The position numbers and the translations under genes were made by a program. DNA of 64,000 bases from Buxus sempervirens (taxonomy: Eukaryota > Streptophyta > Magnoliopsida > Buxales > Buxaceae): positions 4,884,595 to 4,948,594 of the forward strand of contig OX387182.1 of NCBI GenBank assembly GCA_947561395.2, written 5' to 3'. Every line of letters begins with the position of its first letter. Positions within the stretch are counted from its first letter, which is position 1. Below the pieces are notes generated by a model. The model did not search any database. It saw nothing but the letters and a program-made list of their open reading frames with translations, and was not told the DNA's origin. Positions 32,074-43,365 of the stretch are shown one piece after another.

Positions 32074-33153
32074 TTTATTTTGTTTATCCATTTTTTTTCT
32101 CTTTCCTACTTTTAGGTGATCAGGAATTGGTGGACATATCTTCCCCACTTTAAACGCTGAGACGCAATGCCGACAGAAAAATTTAAAGTAACTTTTGGCA
32201 CGTTGCTTCCCCCTTCTTTCTTGTTTTTTCTTTTGTCTTTTGTAGAATTGACATGTTGCTTTCATTCAAGACTGTTTAAGGATAAGGCGTAGGGCTTTAG
32301 TTCCGGATGGGTGGATCCAGTTTTCATTAATTGAGTTCGGTCTAATCTAAAATTTATTTATTTATTTTTTTGAAAAGAGAAGGAGAAACATTGCATTATT
32401 GTAAAACCAGAGTACATCTAGGGAAGGAACGACCGTAAAAATCATCCTTCAAAGCGATAAAAATGGTAGAAGGAAAATTACTGAACCAAAAACAGGAGAA
32501 GAAGTCAAGAGCAAAATTGGAAAAACAATCAGCCACACAATTTGCTTCACGGTAAATGTGGCAAATCTTAATATATTCAAAAAAAAAAACATGATCGCCC
32601 ATGCTTCTTCAATAAGGTCAGCAATCTTCCAAGACAAACTAAAATTTATTAGTCCAAACGTTATTATTTGAGTTCGATTCGGTTCATTAATTGGTTTCAG
32701 GCCACAAATGAAACTCGCCTAAACCAAGTGCAAACTAAATGCTCAATTCAAGCTTTTATTCCGGTTGGGTCGAATGGGCTTTGGCGGTCGGGTTAGGTTT
32801 ACAACTAAAAGCTCGGATAAGGAGAGACCATGCCGTGTCGTTTTAAACATGTCGACACGAACGCGTTTTTCTGAAGGTAAAATCCGATGGTTCAGTGAAA
32901 CCATCGGCTCAGATGTGTTTTGGGGTGTGGGGCCCCTATGGGGCATCGGTATGTTCGTTCCATGGATTCAATTATTGTGGTGGGATGTGAACGGGATTAA
33001 TTGGAAGATCGAGCGTGCCGAGTTTCAAACTTCTCGTATTTGGACCTTCTACAACAAATTTGGTTCCTCATCCCACCATCTTCAATCTGCACTACTGAGT
33101 TCTTTTGTTTCACTCCTTTTTCTTCTTCTTTGTATCACCTTATCCCAGAAACA
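32074..33153 (+). promoter_or_regulatory. Upstream region of CNL fragment
   Basis: A duplicated CNL promoter region, homologous to 6740-7788 and 34240-35304, interrupted by a LINE tail at 32359-32638. It keeps the leader CTGCACTACTGAGTTCTTTT before the ATG. Confidence 0.5.
32359..32638 (-). mobile_element. 5'-truncated LINE with target-site duplication
   Basis: A perfect 12-bp duplication CTAAAATTTATT flanks it (32347-32358 and 32639-32650). On the minus strand it encodes the RNase H tail HIYREANCVADCFSNFAL and ends in an A-rich tail. Homologous empty sites exist upstream of CNL1 (7040) and CNL2 (34445). This is typical target-primed LINE insertion. Confidence 0.85.
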
Positions 33154-33417
33154 ATGGCAGTAGAGATATTTCTGGGCCCTATCGTCGAAAAGCTACTCGA
33201 GAAGTTGATCTCTGGTCCGGTCCGACACGTTGCAGACCTATGGAAGGTTACCACCCAACTTGGAAAGATGAGAAAAACGTTGTCAGAAATTCAGGAGGTT
33301 CTGGATGACGCAGAGGCTCAGCAGATAATGAACAGCAGCATCAAGGAGTGGCTGAACAAGCTTAAACATGTGGCCTATGACTTGGAGGACTTCGTAATAG
33401 GAGGTCACCCATCTTAG
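33154..33417 (+). pseudogene. Truncated CNL: coiled-coil fragment only
   Basis: Begins MAVEIFLGPIVEKL in the same AAACAATGGC context as CNL1 and follows the Rx-type coiled coil for about 79 codons, to YDLEDF. Homology then stops at about 33390, in the EDVID-like motif. The frame continues eight codons into a 5S-rRNA-like segment and ends at 33415-33417 (87 residues). No NB-ARC or LRR follows. An expressed CC-only peptide is possible because the promoter block and start are intact, but this is untested. Confidence 0.85.
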
Positions 33418-33485
33418 TACCACTCTAGTCCAAGTATGCTTAACATCGGAGTTCCGATGGGAGTCGGTGTATTAGTGTTGATACT
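33385..33485 (-). repeat. 5S rRNA-derived sequence
   Basis: The reverse complement resembles about 100 nt of plant 5S rRNA by eye, including ACTAATACACCG, CCCATCGGAACTCCG, TGTTAAGCATACTTGG (box A region) and AGATGGGTGACCTCC (box C region). It is diverged, so not a functional gene. Such 5S segments occur in the LTRs of Cassandra TRIM elements (family knowledge). GAGGACTTC is shared between the CNL codons and 5S, so the junction has microhomology. Confidence 0.75.
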
Positions 33486-33905
33486 TATTCTATAAATTTT
33501 ATCACTTGTAGGACCTTTATGATGGAACTTTATCACAATCTTCATTTGGCATATGTCATTCTATCATGTGGATCATTTATTGGTTGAAGTTTTTCCAATA
33601 AGAAAAATCTCTTTACATTTGTGACAAGAACAAAATCTTAACCACTGGATGCATTATGTGGCAGTATCTCAAAGTGCACAAACAGATGCAAGACATAAGT
33701 ACAAATGATGTCAAACCGGACTAAAAAGACTCACACGAGATGAAATCGCCTGATTTCAGTGATGTGTTCCCTTTAAGTGAGATACTGCCTTTGGTTGGTG
33801 GTTTTCTAATAAGAAAAATCCATTTATATTTTCAAAAGTAAGAACTCCGTGACCTTTGGATGCTTCACGTGCCAAACATCTCAAATTACACTTTTTTTTT
33901 TATGT
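33486..33905. repeat. Repeat segment with two diverged 95-bp copies
   Basis: Two related blocks (about 33576-33672 and 33789-33890) share TTGGTTG, CAATAAGAAAAATC or CTAATAAGAAAAATC, TGGATGC and ATCTCAAA in the same order, about 213 bp apart. With the adjacent 5S segment it may be part of a TRIM-like element in minus orientation. No tRNA primer site was found. Confidence 0.45.
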
Positions 33906-33910
33906 TAGAT

Positions 33911-34212
33911 GAAGAAGATTAAAATTTATTAAAAAATAACACGAACATAACAAAAATATAAGGAACCTTATCCAAGGCATGATTTGCAAGAGATTGAGCA
34001 ACCTTATTGCCTTCACGGTAAACACAAGAAAAACAAACTTGAGAAGATTTCACAGAAGATTTCACACCGACTCACACGGCATTATGTGATTTACATTTTA
34101 CGCGTTTTAACGATCAAAACATTTTCCTTGATCTTCAGCTTTACCAAATACCACCGATTCTCATGAGCTGTACAATCACGCGCCTTCTCAAGAGCACCCT
34201 AACTTTTTTGGC
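33911..34212 (-). pseudogene. LINE RNase H domain remnant (duplicate)
   Basis: The minus strand reads CFSCVYREGNKVAQSLANHALDK, better preserved than its duplicate at 31403-31696. This is the C-terminal RNase H of a LINE ORF2. It was carried along with duplication of the CNL upstream region. Confidence 0.7.
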
Positions 34213-35304
34213 TTTTCTATTTACCTTATCTTACTTTATTTTGTTTATTTTTTTTTTCCTTTCTACTTTTAGGTGGATCATACACCTAAGTGATCAGGTG
34301 TACAATCCTCTTTCTTTCTTGTTTTTTCCTTTGGCTTTTGTAGAATTGACATGTTGCTTGCATTTAAGACGTTTAAGGACAATGCGTAGAGCTATAATTA
34401 GGGCTGGGTGGATCCGATTTTCATTAATTGGGTTCAGTCCAATCTAAAATTTGTTAGTCCAAACATTATTATTTGAGTTCCATTTGGTTCGGTTGGTCAA
34501 ACAAAATATAAATCTTTGAATGTTTCATCCAAAAAGTAGTGTGAGCTTGAACCCAACTCCAACACATCTTCAGGTTACAAATGAAGCTTGCCTAAACCAA
34601 ATACAAACTAAATGCTCAATTTAAGCTTTTATTCCGGTTAAATCAAGTGGGCTTTGAGCGGTCGGGTTAGGTTTACAGCTAAAAAGCTTAGATAAGGAGA
34701 GACCATGCTATAATCGTTTTGAAAATGCCGATACAAAAGCATTTTTTTCTAGAGCCACCGGCTGGTATGTGTTTTGAGGTGTGGGCACCTATGGAAAAAG
34801 GGTATCCACCCATCCATCCGCTGCTACCATTGAGTGACATGAGACGAAACGGTCCATACACCCACTTTATTAATATAGAAAAGATTTAATCCCTTTTAAC
34901 GCTGCTGCCATTGGGCTCCCACTTTCCAATGGAGTCAATTGTTATGATGGGAATCATGGGATGGAACGGAATTGGGAGATCTGGCATGCCGAACAGCTTT
35001 TGAAAACATGTGGGGACACACCAGCGTTATTGTAAAGCAAAGATTCTTCCTTTTTTAACATTTAGCTTTCCTCTTTACCAAAAAAAACATGTAGCTTTCC
35101 CTTTTCCATGGATTCAATTATTGTGTTGGGATGCGAACGGGATTAATTGGAAGATCGAGCGTGCCGAGCTTCTAACTCCTCGTATTTGAACTTTCTACAA
35201 CAAATTTGGTTCCTCATCCCACCATCTTCGATCTGCACTACTGAGTTCTTTTGTTTCACTTCTTTTTATTCTTCTTTGTATCACCTTATCCCAGAAACGA
35301 AGCA
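34213..35304 (+). promoter_or_regulatory. CNL2 upstream region
   Basis: Shares blocks with the CNL1 upstream region, including CACACCAGCGTTATTGTAAAG at 35018 (7539 in CNL1) and the leader CTGCACTACTGAGTTCTTTT. It lacks the hAT MITE, long-TIR MITE and LINE found in the paralogous regions, so it shows the empty sites. Confidence 0.5.
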
Positions 35305-38300
35305 ATGGCAGCGGAGATATTTTTGGGCCCTATCGTCGAAAAGCTACTCGAGAAGTTGATCTCTGGCTCGGTCCGACACGTCGCAGGCCTGTGGAAGGTC
35401 ACCACCCAACTGGACAAGATGAGCACAACGTTGTCAGATATTCAGGAGGTGCTCGATGACGCGGAAACTCAGCAGATAACGAACAGCCGCATCAAGGAGT
35501 GGCTGAACAAGCTTAATCACGTGGCCTATGACTTGGAGGACTTGGTGGATGAGTTTGAGATCGAATCTCTTCGAAGGGAAGTGGAAGCTGGAGCTTCAAC
35601 CAACACAAATAAGCAGGTACAGATCCAAAACATCATCCCTTCCTCTCTCCGTCCTTCCGTTGTTTCGTTTAAATTGAAGATAGCTTCCAGGTTAAAAAAG
35701 ATTAACGAAAAACTGGAGCAAATTGCAAAAGAAAGGGATGCTTACGGTTTGTCGAAAAGATTTGGAGGGGATTCCACCACTGTAGTCAGGCGAGCACCCA
35801 CAACTTCCCTTCCAGATAACTCCCCTGTACTTGGTAGAGAGAAAGAGAAGGAAGAGCTAATCCGTAAATTGCTACAATCAGATGAAGCAAGTGATGATGG
35901 AATGCCTGTGATAGTGATTCCCATCGTGGGTATGGGTGGAGTGGGCAAGACCACCCTTGCTAGACTTCTATACAACGATGAGAGGGTCAAGAAGAATTTT
36001 AATCTGAAAGCCTGGGCTTATGCGTCTGAAGAATTTGATCTGGTAAGGGTTACACAATCAATTCTTGAGTCATTCACCACCAATATGTCACACAAACATG
36101 AGGAGCTGGAATCGTCAGCTCTTGGGGCTGCCACCAACAAGTCTCATCATCTTGGAAACCTAGATCCACTTCAAGTTACACTGGGGGAGATACTGGGTGG
36201 GAATAAATTCTTGCTTGTTCTGGACGACGTGTGGACAGTTAAAAATACTGATTGGCATGACTTACTGAAGCCTTTTAGTGCTGGGGCATCTGGAAGTAAA
36301 ATTCTAGTTACAACCCGGAATTCAAACTTTTTAACAATGCCTACCGATGATGCTTATCCTCTGAAGCAGTTGACAAATGAAGATAGTTGCTCATTGTTTT
36401 TGCATCACGCATTCAAAAACAGAAACCGTGATGCATATCCAGAATTGAAAGAAATTGGGAAGCTAATCGTAGGGAAGTGCCGGGGATTGCCATTGGCTGT
36501 GATCACACTTGGGCAACTCCTGCAATCTGTTGTAAATGTCAACGAATGGGAAAAGGTCCTGAAGAGTGAAATATGGACTCTGCCGACTGACATCCTTCCA
36601 GCTCTACGATTGAGCTACTTTCATCTCCCGTCACACTTGAAGCGGTGTTTTGCTTATTGCGCGATATTCCCCAAGGGCTATAAATTTTTACCAAGTTTTT
36701 TGGTAGCATTATGGATAGCAGAAGGTCTTGTAAAACCTGAATATGATAAAAGTATTGAAGACATAGGTCAAGAGTATTTTCATGAGCTATTATCAAGGTC
36801 ATTCTTTCAAGTGAGTTCTGACGATAAACTTTACATGATGCATGACCTCATTGTTGATTTAGCTAAATTTATTTCAGGAGAAGTATGCTTTCGGTTGGAT
36901 GATTTGAAGCCCAATCAATTGATTGAAATTTCTAAGAATTGTCGCCATTTTTCATATACGTGGGAGTTTTGTAACACCCGACAAAAATTTGGTGCCATTT
37001 GGAATGCTAAGCGCTTGCGAACCTTCATCCTATTAAGAGGAGGTCCTAATGTTTCCTACATAGCTAGGCAGGTCCCATATGATCTGGTGTCATCATTACA
37101 GTACTTACGGGTGTTCATTTTAGGGTGGTGTAACATCTCAGAGCTACCAGATTCAATCGGCAATTTGAAACATCTTAGATATCTTAACCTCAGTGGCACT
37201 GCAATTAAACGTTTACCAGATTCAATATGCAGACTTCACAATCTGCAGTTTTTATTATTAGCGAACTGTCGATTTCTTACTGAGTTGCCTAAAGACATGG
37301 CCAGCCTGACTAACTTGCATGCTTTGGTTACAGGTTATTGTTACAGCCTACAAAAGATGCCTATAGGAATGTGTAGGTTGAGAAATCTCAGGGAGCTAAC
37401 TTATTTTGTTGTGGGAAATGACAGTGGATCAAGCATAAAAGATCTAAAGGATTTGGATCTTCAAAATTTTATTCACCTGTCTAAGTTGGAGAATATTATT
37501 GATAGTCGGGACGCTCGAGAGGCCAATTTCAGAAACAAACTCAATCTTGAAGGGCTGAAGTTGGGATGGAGTAGTGACAGAAATGAGGCCGAAGTTTCTT
37601 CAAGAGATGGAAAAGATGTGCTTGAATCGCTTGAACCTCATGAGAAACTGGAAAGCCTTTCCATTGTTCACTACCGTGGTAGAGAATTCCCAAGCTGGGT
37701 TGGGCATTCGTCCTTCATTGCATTAAGTTTCCTTGAATTGTCCAACTGTAGAGAATGCCAGTCACTTCCTACTCTTGGGCAACTTCCTTCGCTCAAGGAG
37801 CTTCGCATTGTTGGATTCCATAAAGTGAAGAGAGTGGGTCCCGAGTTCTATGGGGTTGACTGTCATGAGCCATTTAGATCACTGGAGAAGCTTACGTTCA
37901 TCGATATGCAAGAGTGGGAGGAATGGACAGGAACTCAAGAATTGCCTTGCTTATGCATGCTTCACATAGAGCGTTGTCCTAAACTGCGAAGATCCTCACA
38001 ATTGTTTCCTGCGGCCTTGGATGAATTGAAAATAATAGATTGTGGAGAACTGGTAGAACTTTCACGGGATTCGTCAGTCTCGCATGATTTGTTACAATGC
38101 AAAAAGCCGAAAGCATCACTTGTAATCTCTAATTGTCCAAAGTTGGTTGTATTTGACAGGCGGCTTCTACAAGTTGGGAAAGTAGACTTATCAAATTGCA
38201 ATAATGAGATAGTGATGACGAGTGATGTTGAAATTTCATCACTTACATCATTCCGTATTTCTAGAATTCCAATGCTTGGGTGTCTGCCGCTTTGGATTTT

Positions 38301-39507
38301 GCAATTCTCGATAACCCTTGAAAAGTTAGAGATTGATGGCTGTAATTCCCTGACAGCTTTGTCACAAGATGGGTTTCAACACCTCACTTCTCTTCAACAT
38401 TTGAAAGTCTCTCGGTGTCCTCAACTAACGTCTTTGTTAGAGGACGAGGGATTGCCACCAAAGCTTAGAGTCTTGGAGATTGAAAAGACTGCTAAATTGG
38501 AGAAGCTGCCAGATGGACTGCGCAACCTTGGCTCTCTGAAAACCTTACGTATTGATGATTGCCCAGCTCTTGGGTTCTTTCCGGAAGGGCTGCTTCGCAA
38601 CACTTCTCTTGAATACTTGAGGATCAGGAAATGTCCATCTCTCACAGCCATCACAGGAGGAGGAGGTGCGAGTTTAGGGCTTGCAACTGCCACTTCCACC
38701 AGTGTTAGCACTTCAAAGCTTAGGGTCCTTATTTTTCATGACTGTACGAATCTCAAATCCTTACTCGAAGGCAATAACAACCTCACGGATCTTGAGTGCG
38801 TCGTCATTCAGAATTGTCCTCGTATTGTATCCCTTCCCAAAGGATTGTTGTCGGCTACCAATCTAAGAATTCTTCGTATTGTGGACTGTCACAGTCTGAA
38901 GTCTCTGCCCAATCGGTTTCACGACCTTACTTCTCTTTATAGCTTAGCTATTGTGCGTTGTCCCATATCCATTCCAGCTGAAAAATGGTTCCCCAACAAC
39001 CTGAGGCATCTTGAGCTCGGAGATGATAACAATCTTGGGCCCCTTTCAAGGTTGGGATCACACTTGTCCGAGCTCACCTCCCTTGAATTACTCGTTCTTT
39101 CTAAATTTTCTAGCGTGGAGTCGTTTCCGGAAATGATGTTTCCTACAACTCTTCAGGTCCTTAAAATCAGTGGGTGCTCAAATCTCAAATACCTACCCAA
39201 AAGGTTGCACAAGCTAACCTCTCTTGAAATTTTAATCATTGATATATGCCCAAAGCTTGCCTATTTGCCTGAGAACGGCCTGCCCTCCAGCAAACTTGGT
39301 GTTTTGGGAATTTTTGACTGCCCTCTGTTGAAACTACGATGCCAAAAGGAGAAAGGGAAAGATTGGTCTAAAATAGCTGACATCCCCTTGGTAGGGATTG
39401 ATGACAAGAAAGATTTGATCAGTGACCAATTCAACAGAAAGTACTTCCAATTTGACAGTAAGCTCTCTCTCTCTTTCCTTTACTTTTTGTGGAGGTCCAA
39501 TATGTAA
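35305..39507 (+). CDS. CNL2: full-length CC-NB-ARC-LRR disease resistance protein
   Basis: An intracellular immune receptor of the RPP13-like/RGA CNL class, 1400 residues, intact. I chose ATG 35305 (MAAEIFLGP) over the in-frame ATG at 35251 because CNL1 and the CC fragment start there. An Rx-type coiled coil spans 1-130 (YDLEDLVDEFE). NB-ARC has P-loop GMGGVGKTT near 209, kinase-2 LDDVW near 307, SKILVTTR, GLPLAVITLG, CFAYCAIFPKG and MHD at 512-514, so ATP/ADP switching residues are present. LRRs run from about 570 to 1385, with a long irregular C-terminal LRR block. A donor ACA|GTAAGC at 39458 may replace the last 16 residues by splicing. CNL1 is its paralogue; identity is high throughout by eye. 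The pathogen recognised is unknown. Confidence 0.95.
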   Translation: MAAEIFLGPIVEKLLEKLISGSVRHVAGLWKVTTQLDKMSTTLSDIQEVLDDAETQQITNSRIKEWLNKLNHVAYDLEDLVDEFEIESLRREVEAGASTNTNKQVQIQNIIPSSLRPSVVSFKLKIASRLKKINEKLEQIAKERDAYGLSKRFGGDSTTVVRRAPTTSLPDNSPVLGREKEKEELIRKLLQSDEASDDGMPVIVIPIVGMGGVGKTTLARLLYNDERVKKNFNLKAWAYASEEFDLVRVTQSILESFTTNMSHKHEELESSALGAATNKSHHLGNLDPLQVTLGEILGGNKFLLVLDDVWTVKNTDWHDLLKPFSAGASGSKILVTTRNSNFLTMPTDDAYPLKQLTNEDSCSLFLHHAFKNRNRDAYPELKEIGKLIVGKCRGLPLAVITLGQLLQSVVNVNEWEKVLKSEIWTLPTDILPALRLSYFHLPSHLKRCFAYCAIFPKGYKFLPSFLVALWIAEGLVKPEYDKSIEDIGQEYFHELLSRSFFQVSSDDKLYMMHDLIVDLAKFISGEVCFRLDDLKPNQLIEISKNCRHFSYTWEFCNTRQKFGAIWNAKRLRTFILLRGGPNVSYIARQVPYDLVSSLQYLRVFILGWCNISELPDSIGNLKHLRYLNLSGTAIKRLPDSICRLHNLQFLLLANCRFLTELPKDMASLTNLHALVTGYCYSLQKMPIGMCRLRNLRELTYFVVGNDSGSSIKDLKDLDLQNFIHLSKLENIIDSRDAREANFRNKLNLEGLKLGWSSDRNEAEVSSRDGKDVLESLEPHEKLESLSIVHYRGREFPSWVGHSSFIALSFLELSNCRECQSLPTLGQLPSLKELRIVGFHKVKRVGPEFYGVDCHEPFRSLEKLTFIDMQEWEEWTGTQELPCLCMLHIERCPKLRRSSQLFPAALDELKIIDCGELVELSRDSSVSHDLLQCKKPKASLVISNCPKLVVFDRRLLQVGKVDLSNCNNEIVMTSDVEISSLTSFRISRIPMLGCLPLWILQFSITLEKLEIDGCNSLTALSQDGFQHLTSLQHLKVSRCPQLTSLLEDEGLPPKLRVLEIEKTAKLEKLPDGLRNLGSLKTLRIDDCPALGFFPEGLLRNTSLEYLRIRKCPSLTAITGGGGASLGLATATSTSVSTSKLRVLIFHDCTNLKSLLEGNNNLTDLECVVIQNCPRIVSLPKGLLSATNLRILRIVDCHSLKSLPNRFHDLTSLYSLAIVRCPISIPAEKWFPNNLRHLELGDDNNLGPLSRLGSHLSELTSLELLVLSKFSSVESFPEMMFPTTLQVLKISGCSNLKYLPKRLHKLTSLEILIIDICPKLAYLPENGLPSSKLGVLGIFDCPLLKLRCQKEKGKDWSKIADIPLVGIDDKKDLISDQFNRKYFQFDSKLSLSFLYFLWRSNM

Positions 39508-42500
39508 AAGTGATAGATTATCTATAGGATGGGTAGACTCCATAATGCGTGGATGATCAAGGGGACATACAAGCTTGATCATGATCCAATATGTATTACA
39601 TTATGTGTTTGATCGGTTCTTAAACAATATCATTTCGTTCTGTCTATCTTAGAAACCTGCTTGCATCTCCCATTTTTTCTATATTACCCATAAAAGCTTC
39701 TTTTTATGTACTATTACTCATTGATTGATCCAACTCTGATGCTCATGCTTGATAATTATGAAGACGTAGATTCAATCCTCCAACAACATCCGTACTCGAG
39801 TTGAGAACCATCCTCACGGCAATAAAGTATTAATTGAATGTTTGAGTCCAAATAAGGAGGTAAGCACCCTGTAACTTTTTTTTTGGGAGTTGATTTAGTT
39901 AGAAAATCTAACCATTTTTCCTGTCTGTAGAAGCTCTACTGGGAATCCACAGCATGCAGAAGATTCATGATTTACAGTGAGTAAGCTACATTTCAATGTG
40001 CTTTATCATGGTTTCAGGGTAGTATGCAATTGTAAACCATACTTGATCTACCACATTATCTAGATTCTGTCCATATTAAAAATGAATGAGCTAATTAACT
40101 TCAGTTTTGATTTAGTTCTATCTATATATTCCACCACACAATATTCCTCAAAAAATGTGCTCATGTATTTGTCCAATAACTGCAGATCAATCCAATCCTT
40201 GTTCAAGTAGTTCCTGTAGAAGATTCTGCTAGTGAGTCATCAGTAGATCATTCAGGTTTCAAATGTGGCTTTGAAATTAAGATCGTTCTGAAAGTATCAT
40301 TCTTTTCACTTGAAAGGTAGAAATTTTGTAGTCCACTTTGGAAACATAAGTAACATGACTATGCTAATTTTTGACTTTGTTTAAAGACAGACATTAAAAT
40401 GGAGAATCAAAGTTAATTTTAAAATCCCGTTGATATCTGCAGGACTGGGTCATGGATTAGGTATAGTAAATTAGTAATACAGCAAATCTGAGAATGTAAC
40501 CTATTCTGAATATTTATTGTTGCAAAAGCAGAGGATTTCATTCATATGGGTACAATGATCAAGCAAACTGATGGATTACATGGTAATCTTTCTTTCTTTC
40601 TTGATCAATTTTATATAGGATCCATTTAAAGAACAAAAATAATTGTATAAAGTAATATTGCTGCAGCATACCAGTTTAATTTCATTCTAACTTCGCTCCT
40701 TCGATTTTATATGTAGGTCAAACTTGATTACATAGTGCGTCGACAATGAAAAGTGATTACTTGCTTGATCGAGATCCTCGATAAAGCATTCTACATTGTG
40801 CGTGGATGATGAAAAGTAATTACTTGCTTGATCAAGATCCCCGATAAAGCTCACTAGAAAGAACTTATGCTCTGTTGTGCCTCTGAATTCATCGTTGTCA
40901 TAAAGTGCTTTGATTCTACAGTCTCGCAAAGGTTTCTGTTTCAGCACTAAGACCTTGAAGAGAAATTCTATCCTGAACTCTTGATTCATCATCTCTCCTG
41001 AATGGTTTGTTAAATTTGATTCTATGTTATTTATTTATTCTTATTTCAATCCTTGTATTTAGCACCAGTAGAATGAAACTTCAGTAGTATAGGATGTTGT
41101 GAAATTCTTTAGTTTACAATTTCTGTATCCTATTTATGATTTTTGGGCCAGTATTACGTATGTGTGACAGTGAAGGAAGACTAAAACTGAAGAAATGAGG
41201 AGCCTAATATCACAATGAGACTTCAGATACTAGAATCCTCCACCCTCCTGTTTTCAATATTTGTCATATTTTCTGTACTGCTCTCAAGTATATCATATTT
41301 GGTGTAGTCTGCATTATAGTTTCTCTTAATTACCTTGAAACCTGCTTTCATCTTTATTGAAAAACATGCAAAGGTTTCTAAGACCCATATGTTGGATTCT
41401 AATGCATAGAAGATCTTCATCCAGTCCAACAACAACCTTGGTCGACCTGAGAAGCAAGCTCATAGAATCTAGTATTTGAGCATTTCGAGTCCAAAAGAGG
41501 TAATATTACGTAAATTTGTCCATTTTGGGAGGTGGGTTCTTAGATAATCTAACCACTTTCTCTGTCTGGTAGAGTGGCTACTGTGTCTCTATACCAATTG
41601 AATATTCAGAATTAATTGCCTTTGTCGAACCAGCTTCATCCTTGCTTTCCTAATCGAGTGAGCTACATTTCAAGATGCTTTATCATTGTTTCAATTTTAA
41701 ATGAAAAGAGTGATGAGCTAATTAGTTTCAATTTTGATGGGGTTCTGTTTGTACATTCCATTTCACATGATTCATCGAATAAATTATTTCTCTTTTTTAA
41801 TACTTGCAGATCAATCCCAGCATTTTTCAAGGAGTCCCAGTAGAAGAAGCCAACAGTAGTGTCTTCAGTTATTAATGTCAGGATTCTTCGGTTTCACACA
41901 TGACAGGCTGAACTAACTTGTCCATTCTCCTAGAATGAGCTGACTAATTGCTGTGGGAGCAAACAATGTCATGATTCTTCTTCTTTTTCATATTAGCAGA
42001 CGAATTTGGCCCAGCTTATGTTTTTGTTGGAATGCCTTGTTCTTGAGCATCCCTACTGTTTGATTGGATTGTTTTTACTGTTATCTGCCTTTGGGATCTT
42101 GTAGAAAAATTTAAACTGATGGTTATGTCATTAGTAGGAATCCTGGGTTCTTGGATTTCTGCTAGCTTTGACTTGATCATCCTTCTTGCTATTTGATCAA
42201 GCAACTTTAAGGGTGAATGCCAGTTTAAGCAGTTTTGTCTTCTTAGTAGGAAGTAAAACAGGGTTTTTTTTTTTTGACTTCATCCTTCTTTGGTGATGTT
42301 TGAATCCACCCTGCTTATGTTTTAATCTGATTAAATATCTAACGGATCTTTTATACGAATCTGAATCCATATATGAAATCTGTATTAGAATTTTATTAAT
42401 TAAGATCGGAATCCTATTAAATGTTGAATGTAATAATAAATTGATGCTTGTTTCTCTTAACTATACTAAAGGACAGTTAAACCAAAAATACACAAAGATC

Positions 42501-43163
42501 ATCAAAAACAAGTGGTGGGATCCTGCAAGTGATGGTTTACAAGACCTCCCTTGTTAAATTAGTTAATTACCGCCAACATGTCCAAAAAATTCCAAACATA
42601 CACCTAAATCTAATTAGGAGTCCAGTATGGTCCAAGTCCAAATCCGAATCCAATTATAAATGGGATCCGTTTTGCAGATCCAAATCCAAAACTGAATAGT
42701 CAAAAGGATAAAAGATCCAATTAAATTGGGTTAATTTAATCGGATTGGGTTAATTTAATCGGATTTAGCAATCCCAAAAGCAGCCTTAGCAAATTGTAAA
42801 CTTTTGAATTCATTAAAAATCTTTAGTCATGTTGATTTGCAAAGGTTTTACAAAATCTCAAATGCAGAAGGGTGTGTTTGACAGAAGGATATTTAGGCCA
42901 GGAATTCTCTCTCACTTGAAATTGAGTTGAAGAATTATAAATTATATGTTTGGTGGAAGATAAAGAATTATAATTAAGAATCCCTATCTAAATCCTTAGT
43001 ATAATTGGGTTGAAGCTTATCTTAAGCAATTGAATTCTTTATTTTTGCCTCCACCCATTTTTTTTAGTAGTACTTCTACATCTAAGAAAATAGGGAATAC
43101 AAATAATAGCTTCCAACGGTATCGAGCAATTTATGATTGACCATCGCCACCATCACCACCATT
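39508..43163 (+). other. CNL2 3' flank: intron-like cassettes, no coding gene
   Basis: Homologous to 17610-23100. Intron-like segments are at 39860-39930 and 41500-41572, and the exon-like block AATCCCAGCATTTTT is at 41814. It probably forms non-coding 3' exons of CNL2. A duplicated TTACTTGCTTGATC block is at 40759 and 40821. Confidence 0.5.
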
Positions 43164-43171
43164 ACTCTACT

Positions 43172-43357
43172 CAGTGGCGGAACCACCTTATTTTCAACAT
43201 TTTTTTAAATTAATTTTTTTTTCTCTATGTTTTAATTGAAATTTCTATTTTGCCCTGCCTAACTTGTTGAAATTTCTATGCTAATATGTATTTTTCAATC
43301 ACGTCATTTGATATATTATTTTGTCCCCAAAGATTTGGAGTCCTGGTTTTGCCAGTG
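43172..43357. mobile_element. hAT MITE with 8-bp target duplication
   Basis: Starts CAGTGGCGGAACC and ends GGTTTTGCCAGTG, flanked by the perfect 8-bp duplication ACTCTACT (43164-43171 and 43358-43365). 186 bp, non-coding, related to the element at 7271-7469. Confidence 0.85.
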
Positions 43358-43365
43358 ACTCTACT

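Noticed and set aside
33385..33485. Functional 5S rRNA gene
   Set aside because: Only about 100 of 120 nt align, with many differences, no clear terminator and a truncated end.
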